Notes: a model not told the origin generated them from the letters alone. 64,000 nt of DNA from Pirellula staleyi DSM 6068 (GCA_945875845.1 CAMCMB010000001.1:124001-188000), one strand, 5' to 3'; shown: positions 1 to 8,539, counted from the stretch's first letter. Numbers and translations are program-made.

Positions 1-285
1 CATGGCGTTGATGGTCGTTCCGCCTCCAACCACTTTTCCCTGGTTGAACGTGATCTGCCGCCCGCCCAAACCTGGCTGGGCTTCCGTCGAAAACTTCCAG
101 TCCAGAGCAGACCCCCACAACCGAACAAAACCGCCGATGTCGGCGATGTTGGGGTCGGTAGCTGGACCTCCCGCCTCAAGCACCATCACACGCGTCCCTG
201 GCTTAGCGCTGAGCCGGTTGGCAACAACACTCCCAGCGGCACCGCACCCTACGACGACATAATCCATTGATTCTTCCGATGCCAT
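1..285 (-). CDS. GMC-family oxidoreductase, N-terminal part (cut by window edge)
   Basis: The first 95 residues of a flavoenzyme of the glucose-methanol-choline family are visible; the rest lies beyond base 1. The N-terminus has the dinucleotide-binding signature VVVGCGAAGSVVANRL, followed by VMVLEAGG (end of the second strand, the FAD ribose-binding acid) and the family's GKVVGGGTTINAM segment, the FAD-contacting GMC signature. ATG at 285 gives a short lead; a second ATG at 267 (MDYVVVG) is equally possible. Family members oxidise alcohols with FAD, but the substrate cannot be read from this part. It lies downstream of, and in the same direction as, two SnoaL-like genes and a ThDP decarboxylase-like gene, so a shared catabolic role is plausible. 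Confidence 0.9.
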   Translation of the reverse strand, partial: MASEESMDYVVVGCGAAGSVVANRLSAKPGTRVMVLEAGGPATDPNIADIGGFVRLWGSALDWKFSTEAQPGLGGRQITFNQGKVVGGGTTINAM

Positions 286-431
286 TTCTTGATCCCCAAC
301 ACTACACTTTAACTGACAATTCGAAGGTAATAAGCAATTGACAATTCGGCGCGAACAAGTCGTGTTTGAAAGCGACGAACATGGACTCTCTCGCCTATTA
401 AACGCACAGAATGCGATTAGTCCTCAATTTC

Positions 432-821
432 TTATCCAGTCTTATGAGCAAAGCTGTAATGAACGGCGATCTTCCCATGGCGAAGATACCAGCCGTCGCC
501 TACCACCCACCTGCCCGTTTGGGAGGTGAAGGTTGCCTGAAAGAAAACCGACTCATCTGTCCCAGCAAATTGGTCTATGGACTCAACCTGGATTGATCCA
601 TGCCAGGCAAGATACTTCTTAAAGAATTCCTTGAGCGCCGGACGACCACGCACGATATGGGGCGGCGGAGTATCCAACATGTCAAAGGGGGAAATCAGAA
701 CTCCATCTTCGGCGTATTGGTTGTCGATCATGCCGTCGACATCGTTGCGCAGAATATAGTCCATCTGCTTTTCATAAAACTTTCGTGTCTCCGAAGCCTC
801 TTCATAGTTGGTAACGTCCAT
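432..821 (-). CDS. SnoaL/NTF2-like domain protein
   Basis: A 129-residue single-domain protein with the alpha+beta cone pattern of the SnoaL/NTF2 superfamily: an N-terminal helix (RKFYEKQMDYILRNDVDGMI), then YAEDGVLISPF, a loop with a GRPALKEFFKKYL helix, and C-terminal strands (SVFFQATFTS, RWVVGDGWYLRHGKIAVHY). The family includes polyketide cyclases, dehydratases and ketosteroid-isomerase-like enzymes as well as non-enzymatic members; no substrate can be assigned. Start ATG at 821 has GGGA six bases upstream. It lies between the GMC oxidoreductase and a second SnoaL-like gene on the same strand, separated from the latter by about 200 bases in which I see no gene. Confidence 0.75.
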   Translation of the reverse strand: MDVTNYEEASETRKFYEKQMDYILRNDVDGMIDNQYAEDGVLISPFDMLDTPPPHIVRGRPALKEFFKKYLAWHGSIQVESIDQFAGTDESVFFQATFTSQTGRWVVGDGWYLRHGKIAVHYSFAHKTG

Positions 822-1027
822 CGTTCATCCCATGGAATTGAAGTTTGCAGCGTTGTCAAGAACCACGGTTGGTCCTTACGGTATAAAACTGTTTGACGCG
901 GTAGCTCGTAACTTCCGAAATTTCTTTCGGCTATTTGAATTTGTACGACTCGCCGCAATGATAACTCGCCTAGACTTGAGCCGTGTCGACTCGTGGATAC
1001 GCAGTCGCGTAAAGCAACCGCTCAACG

Positions 1028-1480
1028 TTAAAGAGTTGCAAATCCAGGCGCGTACTTGAATGGCTCAACAGTTGCGTTGTAACTGACGATCTCCAGTTTG
1101 TAGGAGTTTTTTGTCGATGGTCTTATGGTCCAGCGTTGCGTGGCATCCATCGAGACGCGTTTGCTTTTAGCCGCAGGCGGCTCCCACCAACTTGCCTGCC
1201 AGCCGACGACGATGTCAACCACAGCCAACTCACCGGTGATATTCGCCTTCACACTTTGAACATTATGATTTTCGTCGAAGAACAGGTTCGTAACGCGGTG
1301 GTACCACTTTTTGAAACTCGCAGTATCCCGAATCGCACCGTCTGGAAAATCCATTTTTAAACCCGCGTCAGCAAGATACGACGAGATTTCTTCAAGTGGC
1401 ACATGAAAGTCCAACGCACGAAACCAGACGGCGACGAAATCGATTATTTGTTTTTCGTTCAATGATATCAGTTCGGTCAT
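1028..1480 (-). CDS. SnoaL/NTF2-like domain protein
   Basis: About 150 residues with the same fold pattern as the next gene downstream: an N-terminal helix region (EKQIIDFVAVWFRALDF), a short acidic stretch (LADAGLKMDFPDG), SFKKWYHRVTNLFFD, then strands including ELAVVDIVVGWQASWWEP and QRWTIRPS. I chose ATG at 1480 over the GTG at 1492 because GGAG sits six bases before it. It begins 53 bases after the stop of the ThDP enzyme gene on the same strand, so it is probably co-transcribed. Function is unknown beyond the superfamily; a small-molecule isomerase, dehydratase or cyclase role would fit the neighbours but is inference. Confidence 0.75.
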   Translation of the reverse strand: MTELISLNEKQIIDFVAVWFRALDFHVPLEEISSYLADAGLKMDFPDGAIRDTASFKKWYHRVTNLFFDENHNVQSVKANITGELAVVDIVVGWQASWWEPPAAKSKRVSMDATQRWTIRPSTKNSYKLEIVSYNATVEPFKYAPGFATL

Positions 1481-1533
1481 GCGTTTCTCCACGAAGTTAA
1501 ATTTTCAGTCGGATCACAGTTGTTCCGTCCCTC

Positions 1534-3240
1534 TCATTGACCACAGCGGACGCCGATCAATTCAGGGTGAACGTCACCCTCGATCGCAACGTCCAACAGG
1601 AACGGACCTTGGTGCTGCAGGGCTTGACGAATTGCCGGGCCAACCTGATCGACGGTCTCGATCCGTACGGCTTCCATTCCCATTCCCCGCGCTAAATCAA
1701 CGAAACGAAGTTCCGGTTTCGATAAGTCGAAGCTCAGAGGATAATCCCGAGGAGTCATTCCTCGTTCTTTCCAGTACGCTAACATGTTCACTTGCAGCAG
1801 GCGGTATGATCGATTGTTGCAGATGACAAATTTAGCGTCCACTTTATGCCGCACCGCCGTCCAGAGACTTTGGATGGTATACATCGAGCCGCCATCCCCA
1901 CTGAAGCCGATGACCGTCTTGTCCGGGTTGGCTAACTTGACGCCAATTGCACCCGGTAGACCGACTCCCAGTGAGCCGCCGCGACTTTGGAAATAGTGCC
2001 TCGGTCGCGTTGGTGCAAAGTACCGAGTCAACGCAGGCGAATTCGTCAACGCTTCGTCGAAAATCATCGTGTCGGCAGGCAACTGCGCCACGAGTTCCTC
2101 CATGAATCGTGAGAATCGAAGAGGCGTCGCGTCCCGAGCAACACGGTCAGCCTCAAGTTCGGTTGCTAGTCGAGATGCTTTCGCCGCGCCGATCATCATG
2201 GCACGTTGACTCGCAGCCTGCTTTTGAGCCGGGGTCATCGTACGTTCCAGCGCATCAGCTAATACAGCGAGCGTTAACTTCGGGTCGCTAACGATCCCCA
2301 AATCGACGGGATGGTTCTTTGCAATTTCGTAAGCGTTCAAATCAATATGAATCGACTTGGCGGTCGGGGCGAAGACGTTATCCAGGTCGGGAAAGACTTC
2401 CGGCACGATGTAAGTACCGCAGATCAGATTCACATCCCCTTTTTGCAGCGTTGGGCGGCTGGCATAGCCGAACATGTGCCCGGTCGACCCTTGAAATAAG
2501 GGGTGACTCAAGGCGATGTTCAGTTCGCCGGAATCAACTCCCCAGACTTCGCCTCCTAACAACTCGGCAACCCGTGTCAGTTCGGGCTGTGCGTGCGAAA
2601 AAGCAACTCCGTCACCCACGTAAAGCATCGGCGTTTGAGCTGAAGCAAGAATGCGAGCCGCCTCGGTTACCACCGCGGGATCGGGAATCACACGCGTTGA
2701 AGGAATCGAGGTGGGCCGGATTTCTTCCACTGCGGGAGCATCCAGCACATCCAACGGTAAACAAACGTAAACAGGCCCCATCGGCGGGGTGATCGCAATT
2801 TTGATCGCCCGTCTTACTATTCGCAGGAGCGATGACGGGTCGAGCACCATCGTCGACCATTTGGTAACTGGCCGGGCAAACGCCACCAAGTCGCCAGCCA
2901 TTTGTGAATCCATCGATTGATACTTGACGCCCGCATCGCCGCCAAGCACGACCAAAGGCGAATGACCTCGATAAGCCTGATACAAAGCCCCGATCGAATT
3001 GCCCAATCCCGGCGTGCTGTGGATCTGCACGACTGCAGGCTTGCCAGACGCTCTCGCGTAACCATCGGCCGTCAATACGGCGATGGATTCCTGAAGCGTC
3101 AAAATGTACTTCAACTGCGGAAAATCCCAGAGTGCATCGAGGAAGCCCTCCTCGACGGTCCCCGGATTTCCAAAGATGTGATCAACGCCATCCGCAATCA
3201 GTTGTTCTAGCAGAGCATATCGCCCGGATTTAATAGTCAT
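1534..3240 (-). CDS. Thiamine-diphosphate-dependent enzyme, benzoylformate decarboxylase-like
   Basis: A full-length (about 570 aa) three-domain ThDP enzyme. The N-terminal PYR domain has FGNPGTVEEGFLDAL, the catalytic Glu in LTLQESIAVLTADGYA, and IHSTPGLGNSIGAL. This last segment matches the LHSAAGTGN region of benzoylformate decarboxylase, including its active-site His. The C-terminal domain has the ThDP/Mg motif (GFSGDGGSMY ... ICNNRSY). The NPGS serine of classical benzoylformate decarboxylase is Thr here. Alternatives are an acetolactate-synthase-like or oxalyl-CoA/aryl-2-oxoacid decarboxylase specificity. ATG at 3240 has AAAGG seven bases upstream; an ATG two codons earlier (3246) is too close to that site. 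It starts about 30 bases after the DJ-1-like gene. Confidence 0.88.
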   Translation of the reverse strand: MTIKSGRYALLEQLIADGVDHIFGNPGTVEEGFLDALWDFPQLKYILTLQESIAVLTADGYARASGKPAVVQIHSTPGLGNSIGALYQAYRGHSPLVVLGGDAGVKYQSMDSQMAGDLVAFARPVTKWSTMVLDPSSLLRIVRRAIKIAITPPMGPVYVCLPLDVLDAPAVEEIRPTSIPSTRVIPDPAVVTEAARILASAQTPMLYVGDGVAFSHAQPELTRVAELLGGEVWGVDSGELNIALSHPLFQGSTGHMFGYASRPTLQKGDVNLICGTYIVPEVFPDLDNVFAPTAKSIHIDLNAYEIAKNHPVDLGIVSDPKLTLAVLADALERTMTPAQKQAASQRAMMIGAAKASRLATELEADRVARDATPLRFSRFMEELVAQLPADTMIFDEALTNSPALTRYFAPTRPRHYFQSRGGSLGVGLPGAIGVKLANPDKTVIGFSGDGGSMYTIQSLWTAVRHKVDAKFVICNNRSYRLLQVNMLAYWKERGMTPRDYPLSFDLSKPELRFVDLARGMGMEAVRIETVDQVGPAIRQALQHQGPFLLDVAIEGDVHPELIGVRCGQ

Positions 3241-3270
3241 TATCATACCTTTCGAGCATTGGAAGCCGTA

Positions 3271-4125
3271 TCACCAACCATATCGTTTGAGATCGTGCTC
3301 CAACACTTTCAGCATCAGTTCGCCCACTAATTTGGAATCTTGGGTTGAACGTCCGGTGAGGAAGGGGTAATCCAGAATTGTGGAGACGGTGTGGCCAACG
3401 CCACCGTGATACTGACCGTCCGGCCCAACCGCATCCCGCAAGATGTATTCCAAGGGATAGAATGGAGGCCCCATGTTCGCTGAAGTGCCCATCGGCTTGC
3501 CTTCGAAATCGTACATCTGCGCAAAGCCGGTGCCATCTTTGTAATCATATTCGCGAGCGTGACCGGTGACGTGCTTACCCCAGATGATACTCTTACGATC
3601 CGTCCAATCGCGGGCAAAGGCCAAACACGTCACGCAGTAACATTCTGCCGCAATCAGCTTTCCTTTCGCAAGAAATCCCAGGATCACGTCGTGGAGACGC
3701 TCGTTATTGACCATATCGACCATCGGTCCAGAACCACCCGGAAGCAACAAGGCATCGTACCTGTCGAGTTCGTCCCAACAAGCACTCCGTCTGCTGTGAT
3801 ACTCCTCAAGTGCGTGGCCAAAGTTGGGACTGTTGAAATAGGGCTGCGCGGGAAACCATGTCGACAAATTAATCGGTTTGGCGAGCAGGTCGGATTGATC
3901 GATCTCTGTGGTTCGCTTGGCGTAGTGCGCATCAGTCACAACTTTGTCGAGGGGTGGATCAAAATACCCTTCCTGCATGCTGGGTGGCAACGCGGGTGGC
4001 TTGCGACCAAAGGCGGTCATGAAGTCGACCGTGTAACCTGCACTGACCAAAACATCGTATGGGCCAACGAGTTCTTCTCCCCAGTAACCCCACTCGGAAA
4101 TCATACACAGAATACGTTTCGACAT
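3271..4125 (-). CDS. DJ-1/PfpI-type class I glutamine amidotransferase-like protein
   Basis: A 284-residue DJ-1/PfpI superfamily protein. It opens with KRILCMISEWGYWGEELVGP, has LLLPGGSGPMVDM before the nucleophile elbow, and KLIAAECYCVTCLAFARD, where the first Cys of ECYC occupies the conserved nucleophile position. A later GHAREYDY / GVGHTVSTILDYPFLTGR region resembles the C-terminal part of related hydrolases. Superfamily roles include glyoxalase III, chaperone-like deglycase and intracellular protease activities; which applies is unknown. The longer open frame to 4401 is not used: ATG at 4125 has AAGGAG seven bases upstream and is where similarity begins. It is directly followed by the ThDP enzyme gene. 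Confidence 0.85.
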   Translation of the reverse strand: MSKRILCMISEWGYWGEELVGPYDVLVSAGYTVDFMTAFGRKPPALPPSMQEGYFDPPLDKVVTDAHYAKRTTEIDQSDLLAKPINLSTWFPAQPYFNSPNFGHALEEYHSRRSACWDELDRYDALLLPGGSGPMVDMVNNERLHDVILGFLAKGKLIAAECYCVTCLAFARDWTDRKSIIWGKHVTGHAREYDYKDGTGFAQMYDFEGKPMGTSANMGPPFYPLEYILRDAVGPDGQYHGGVGHTVSTILDYPFLTGRSTQDSKLVGELMLKVLEHDLKRYGW

Positions 4126-4339
4126 AACCTGCTCCTTGCTGCAATCAATACCATGGCTCCAACCCGTTGTGGCTAAAGCATCAATGGAATGCGTGATGTG
4201 GAAGTTGAATTGGAAATGGTAGAATTGAAATGGGCTTCTACCGTGGTCTACGTGTGTGTCACTCCCAGGTTTCACTTCGCTGGGATTGTCCTTGATGAAC
4301 AGCAACCCACAAGTGGCGATCTGGTGGCGATTACGTCGA

Positions 4340-5236
4340 TCAAGTGGAAACTCTTTTGGCCGTCGTCCGATTGAAGGCCAGGTTCGATGGGGAAGCATCA
4401 CGAAGTTGCCAGCGAACGCCGTCTCCGAGGCCGTTGCCGTGAAAGCTCATCAGACAGTTGATCTGGCTGCGATTGAGTCGGTTGATGACATCGTGCAGTC
4501 GAGTTCGCGCGTCGACATTGCGAAAATTCGGGAGCGGATCATCAATCTGAGCGGGCCAACCTTCTTCGGCAAATGCCGAAAGGATCAATTCCTGATTCCG
4601 CGCCGGCACGCGAAACCGCTTAACGATCACTCCTCCCAGACTCAATTCACGTCGCGTCGCGTCGTAGCTTGGTTTCAGTGGAATCCTGTGAGAGTCTTCG
4701 CTTAATCTCAATAGTTCCGCGATCTCAGGACTGCCCGTCGTGTCTGCAAGAAACTGAAAAAGCATTGGCAAAAAACATTGTTCGAGCCACACATGCAAAA
4801 TCGCAATAAATTCGGCTGTCAACGGCTCCGAAATCCGGCATCCAACCGCTTCTTTTCTCTGAGAAAGCCAGTTGCTCAAAATATGGTTTAGGTCATCACA
4901 GGTCAGGTTGTCAAAAGTCTCATCGCCGAGCGTAGCGAACGACTTGCCTGCCAGAGGATCATTGTATTCCACTTCGAGCAAGTTTGAGATTTCGGGAACG
5001 CCATCGATCCCTCGCAGTGATTCTTGGACCATTTGCTTTTGATAGAAGGAATCGACTTTGCCTTGAAGGATGATTTTTCCCGGCTGACTCTCCAAGAAAA
5101 CATCTCGACATACACCAAACGCGTTGCAGCGGATCGCCGCATCAATTCGATGCAATAATGGTTCAGGTTGCAGGTGTCTTACTCCAGTAGGAAGTGGAAT
5201 TTCCGTTGGACAGTTTACCATAAATTTTTGCCTCAT
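4340..5236 (-). CDS. BON-domain protein with conserved planctomycete C-terminal domain
   Basis: Roughly 300 residues. The first third resembles a BON domain (RIDAAIRCNAFGVCRDV ... GKIILQGKVDSFYQKQMV), a periplasmic or phospholipid-binding fold, but no signal peptide is visible. The last third (LGGVIVKRFRVPARNQELI ... EEGWPAQIDDPLP ... RLHDVINRLNRSQ) resembles a domain I remember from many planctomycete proteins. Its even helices and closing strands look like a winged-helix or small nucleic-acid-binding unit; this is from memory and unproven. The start is uncertain: ATG at 5236, or ATG at 5221, which has GAGG nine bases upstream. The GTG at 5329 is unlikely. Gaps of about 210 bases on one side and 160 on the other hold no gene I can see. 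Confidence 0.6.
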   Translation of the reverse strand: MRQKFMVNCPTEIPLPTGVRHLQPEPLLHRIDAAIRCNAFGVCRDVFLESQPGKIILQGKVDSFYQKQMVQESLRGIDGVPEISNLLEVEYNDPLAGKSFATLGDETFDNLTCDDLNHILSNWLSQRKEAVGCRISEPLTAEFIAILHVWLEQCFLPMLFQFLADTTGSPEIAELLRLSEDSHRIPLKPSYDATRRELSLGGVIVKRFRVPARNQELILSAFAEEGWPAQIDDPLPNFRNVDARTRLHDVINRLNRSQINCLMSFHGNGLGDGVRWQLRDASPSNLAFNRTTAKRVST

Positions 5237-5502
5237 CCGCAGAATCTGTGGGTTCGTTTTGGCTCCGGAAGGTTGCCAAGTTGATGATACAGTGCCGTTG
5301 TGATGGTTTCTAAGTCCTTGAATCCACACGCTTTTTTCATGGACTTAAGACCTTGCTAAAAGAATATTTCTAACGAAACGGATTCAATGCTCCTAACCCT
5401 CGTTATTAAGATCGCAAAAGAATCCGTGTTCGCGACACGGTTTCGCAGAAACATTTAAAAAACGAAAAATTACCTCCGAAATTTTCCCGTGAGGCTAGTT
5501 CA

Positions 5503-5874
5503 TTGACTGACGTCCAATGGGATGCAAACGTGGTGTGTCCCTTTGATCCCCACCCCGCCTTCAACATCGCCCAATTCGCTTACATGGTCAAGAAAATGGC
5601 CAGCCTCCGCGAAGGGGACGGCACTCTGCTCGACAACTGCATCATGATGTGGGGCTCTGGACTCGAAGACGGCGACAAACACTCCCGCGCCAACCTCCCC
5701 TTCATCATCGCCGGCAAAGGCGGGGGTACGATCAACACGGGACGCTTTCTGCCAGACACCAAGGGCAATCAAGGCGACCTGCTCACCACAATCCTAGCCT
5801 GCGCAGGCATCCCGCTCGATCGGCCCATCGGCATCGCGACCAAACAAATCCAAGAGATGACCCACCATCTCTAA
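5503..5874 (+). pseudogene. Remnant: C-terminal part of a DUF1552 protein
   Basis: About 120 residues match the end of DUF1552 proteins, Tat-exported planctomycete proteins normally over 400 aa: [66 protein letters not shown] and a final AGIPLDR segment. The usual N-terminal Tat leader and central domain are absent. The reading frame begins only at a TTG (5503) and there is no DUF1552 sequence in the 160 bases before it, so this is most likely a truncated relic. Its normal partners (DUF1549/DUF1553 or DUF1592/DUF1588 cytochrome proteins) are not adjacent. Confidence 0.8.
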
Positions 5875-5888
5875 CCAACCATGTTGAC

Positions 5889-6026
5889 TCATGGTCGATG
5901 TTCCTCGTGGCTGGTTAACTTTGCTCCATCGATTCCGAAGAGACTCGATGAGCTTCGTTGTTCGTCGATTTCACGGCGGAAGCTACGGTAGCGGATATAA
6001 AGTGCTACAAGGGCGATGATCAGCAT
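5889..6026 (-). CDS. Possible small membrane protein (45 aa)
   Basis: This short frame starts at ATG 6026: MLIIALVALYIRYRSFRREI, one hydrophobic segment followed by a basic patch, then a Ser-rich polar tail ending at TGA 5889-5891. The hydrophobic stretch continues upstream in frame (LGQNTLRFLA) to a stop at about 6092, so a non-ATG start could make it longer. Topology would be a single-span protein with its C-terminus in the cytoplasm. There is no recognisable family and no clear ribosome site. It lies between the DUF1552 remnant and a repeat cluster, so it could be a relic. Low confidence. Confidence 0.25.
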   Translation of the reverse strand: MLIIALVALYIRYRSFRREIDEQRSSSSLFGIDGAKLTSHEEHRP

Positions 6027-6128
6027 GATCGCAAGAAATCGAAGTGTGTTTTGGCCCAGCGTGAGTAGCGTAAAAGGTGTTCGAGTTTAGCTTAGTGATG
6101 AATGGACTAAAGGCTGTTTATTCTCAAT

Positions 6129-6142
6129 GGGGGCCAGCCCCC
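6129..6142. repeat. G/C palindrome GGGGGCCAGCCCCC
   Basis: A perfect 6-base inverted repeat around CA, followed by a further C run (AAACCCCCGGG). I see no gene between 6030 and 6300. It looks like an interspersed intergenic palindrome rather than a terminator, as no T tract follows. Confidence 0.5.
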
Positions 6143-6305
6143 AAACCCCCGGGATTTGTCGCATTGTGGTCAAAGGCAAGTTAAAGGAGTGGCAAACCAG
6201 CTGCAACATAAATCGATTTGCAATTCAACATGTTGTTCCCTTTTTCATTTGCAAAAATGTTTTGGCAATCCGCAGTTAGACGAGCAGCAGATTGCAGTAT
6301 CCCGA

Positions 6306-6449
6306 CCCGAAGCATAACGGCTTGTTGCCTTAATGGTACGACGGACTTCCTAGTCCGTCGAATTCCCCATTGACGGACTAGGAAGTCCGTCGTACCGCCC
6401 TTACCCAATAACGACTTCACTAAAGCAACGAGCCGTCACGTATCGGGTT
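6306..6449. repeat. Nested palindromic element, copy A
   Basis: The core at 6335-6398 is a near-perfect palindrome (GGTACGACGGACTTCCTAG and its reverse complement around GTCCGTCGAATTCCCCATTGACGGAC). It is bracketed by terminal inverted repeats ACGGCTTGTTGCCTTA (6317) and TAAAGCAACGAGCCGT (ending 6436). Outside these lie ACCCGAAGCATAACGG and CCGTCACGTATCGGGT, the two arms of a second palindrome. Related copies occur near 21.2, 24.4, 25.9 and 28.5 kb. It encodes no transposase; it is MITE-like or REP-like. The rest of the gap to 6658 shows no gene. Confidence 0.85.
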
Positions 6450-6658
6450 ATGATTGGTAGTTTTCAGTCCGCCGATCGTCTAAGTACTGTCTCACGGAAA
6501 CGAGCGAAGTCTATGCCCAAAGAAGCCGAGTCGCCCATCAGCGTCAAGAATTCGCCCTAATTTTATTTCAAAAGTCAACGCAACTCGACTTGGTTTGCTA
6601 GACTCTTTGGTGCATTCAACTGTTTTCGTTTAGGCATCCACTTTCGAGGATTACTGCA

Positions 6659-8473
6659 ATGGGACGTAGAATTGGATTGGCTTTGTTTTTGATTTTGTGT
6701 TTTGCGAATACGAAAACAAGTGGGCAGGTGGTTGAGTTTCTCGATCAAAATTGGAATGAAGACACTCGCCAAAAATTCTATACGACTAGCCAAGGATCAA
6801 GATTGTTGCCATACAAATGGTTCTTGGCATTGGAAAGGAAGGACTCTACCGAACTTTTTTCGGGAGCTCCTTTGAAAGAGCTAGGATTCTTGCCAAACGC
6901 TACGAGCACAGCAAACCCAGATGGTTTACCCGTTGGTTTTGTTCAAGATGAAGACTGGGCTGGAAAACGGTATCTAGGATTGACCTGCGCGGCCTGTCAT
7001 ACAAGTCTAATCAAGTTCAAGACCAAGACATTGCAGATCGATGGAGGGCCAACACTTGCGGATACTTGGGGACTGCTTCAAGGAATCGGCGAGTCGCTCA
7101 ATGCAACCCAACAGAACGCTGCGAAATGGTCGCGATTTGAAGCAAAAGTTCTGGGGACTGGAGCTTCCGAATCGGACAGGCAGGTTTTGAAGGAAGAATA
7201 TGTTGCGTTTCTTAGCTACTTCAACGCGTTTGTTGATGCTAGCCGAACGCCCCACCTCTGGGGACGGGGACGCCTGGATGCGTTCGGGATGATCTTCAAC
7301 CGCGTTTCATCGATTGACTTAGACCTTCCGCAAAATTCGGCACCACCGGATGCGCCCGTGTCGTTTCCCTTTCTTTGGGGAACTTCCTGGGAAAATCAAG
7401 TGCAATGGAACGGTTCAGCCCCCAACACAAACGACATTGAACGATTAGGCAGAAACATCGGTGAAGTGCTTGGGGTATTCGCTCAAACGGATCTTGAAAA
7501 AGCATCTATCCTTAGGCCTTACTATCGCACGAGTACACGTCGAGTCAATCAGTTGCGATTAGAGAATTGGTTAAAAGTGCTTTGGTCCCCACAGTGGCCG
7601 CGGCAACTCGAGGACTTAGATGAAGTTAAGGTTTCTGCCGGACGAAAGCTATTCGCAGACAATTGCGTTCGGTGTCATGAGGTTGTCCCGCACAAAGAAC
7701 AAGATCGGCCAGTGATCGTTGCAATGACACCATTGTCCGAGGTCAAGACGGATCCGCGAACCGCGACCAATGCAGCGACGCGGGTTTCCGTCACTGGAAG
7801 ATTGGAAGGTTCAAATCTGCCAGGTTTGGATCCTCTACCAAACAAGGTTGCCACAGGTGCACTCGTTCAGAATGTAGCAAGAGGAGCCCTACTTAGCCCG
7901 TTCCGAGATGTCGACCAGAGCGAGTTCAAGTTGACCAGCCTGTTTCAAGTCAAAGACATTATTAAGAAACTGGATTCGCAACGAATTACCGACAAAGACT
8001 TAGCCGATTTTTTGAGCGAACTTGGACAAACCCAGGAACAAGTTGCAGTGCTCGTCAAACAATTCGAGGCCAAGTCGCTCAAGTACATCAACGACTTACG
8101 AATCACCTCAGATCCATCGCCTGAAGTGGCCAATTCGGCGCTGAGATCGGCTGCCGTTGCAACCAAGGAACGAATATTGGCTTACAAAGGGAGGCCGCTC
8201 GATGGCATTTGGGCAACTGCTCCTTATCTACACAATGGTTCCGTCCCAAATCTCTATGAACTCCTGTTGCCAGCGGACGAACGCACCAAGCAGTTCCATG
8301 TAGGGAACATCGAATTCGATAGCAAGAAAGTTGGCTTCAAGACGGAAGCAGGTCCAGGGACGACCTTGCTTGATACAACGTTACCTGGCAACAGGAACAC
8401 AGGCCACGATATGTATGGCAACTTTAACGAGAGTGAACGCTGGGCTTTGGTTGAGTACATGAAATCCCTTTAG
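6659..8473 (+). CDS. Dihaem c-type cytochrome, RoxA-like/MauG-related
   Basis: A 604-residue exported protein: an N-terminal signal peptide (about residues 1-22), then two c-haem attachment sites, CAACH at 110-114 and CVRCH at 336-340. The C-terminal half has the segment GRPLDGIWATAPYLHNGSVP, typical of dihaem proteins of the cytochrome c peroxidase/MauG/RoxA superfamily. Its length and haem spacing resemble RoxA-like proteins (rubber oxygenases) more than the 300-350 aa peroxidases. The substrate is unknown; it should be periplasmic and take part in redox or oxygenase chemistry. ATG at 6659 has GAGG nine bases upstream. It stands alone between repeat regions and appears monocistronic. Confidence 0.85.
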   Translation: MGRRIGLALFLILCFANTKTSGQVVEFLDQNWNEDTRQKFYTTSQGSRLLPYKWFLALERKDSTELFSGAPLKELGFLPNATSTANPDGLPVGFVQDEDWAGKRYLGLTCAACHTSLIKFKTKTLQIDGGPTLADTWGLLQGIGESLNATQQNAAKWSRFEAKVLGTGASESDRQVLKEEYVAFLSYFNAFVDASRTPHLWGRGRLDAFGMIFNRVSSIDLDLPQNSAPPDAPVSFPFLWGTSWENQVQWNGSAPNTNDIERLGRNIGEVLGVFAQTDLEKASILRPYYRTSTRRVNQLRLENWLKVLWSPQWPRQLEDLDEVKVSAGRKLFADNCVRCHEVVPHKEQDRPVIVAMTPLSEVKTDPRTATNAATRVSVTGRLEGSNLPGLDPLPNKVATGALVQNVARGALLSPFRDVDQSEFKLTSLFQVKDIIKKLDSQRITDKDLADFLSELGQTQEQVAVLVKQFEAKSLKYINDLRITSDPSPEVANSALRSAAVATKERILAYKGRPLDGIWATAPYLHNGSVPNLYELLLPADERTKQFHVGNIEFDSKKVGFKTEAGPGTTLLDTTLPGNRNTGHDMYGNFNESERWALVEYMKSL

Positions 8474-8475
8474 TC

Positions 8476-8539
8476 AAAGTAGTAGGCACATTCCATGTGC
8501 CGTCCACAAAGTAGTAGGCACATTCCATGTGCCGTCCAC
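8476..8539. repeat. Two tandem 32-bp hairpin units downstream of the dihaem cytochrome gene
   Basis: Two identical 32-base units (8476-8507 and 8508-8539) begin three bases after the stop codon. Each contains GGCACAT TCC ATGTGCC, a 7-bp stem with a 3-base loop. No T tract follows, so if it ends transcription it is not a classical intrinsic terminator. A further imperfect hairpin (GGCACGGCGGAGCGTGCC) follows near 8571. No gene is visible from 8474 to 8707. Confidence 0.85.

Noticed and set aside
8476-8539. Intrinsic terminator after the dihaem cytochrome gene
   Set aside because: Stems are present but no T tract follows, so it is listed as a repeat only.
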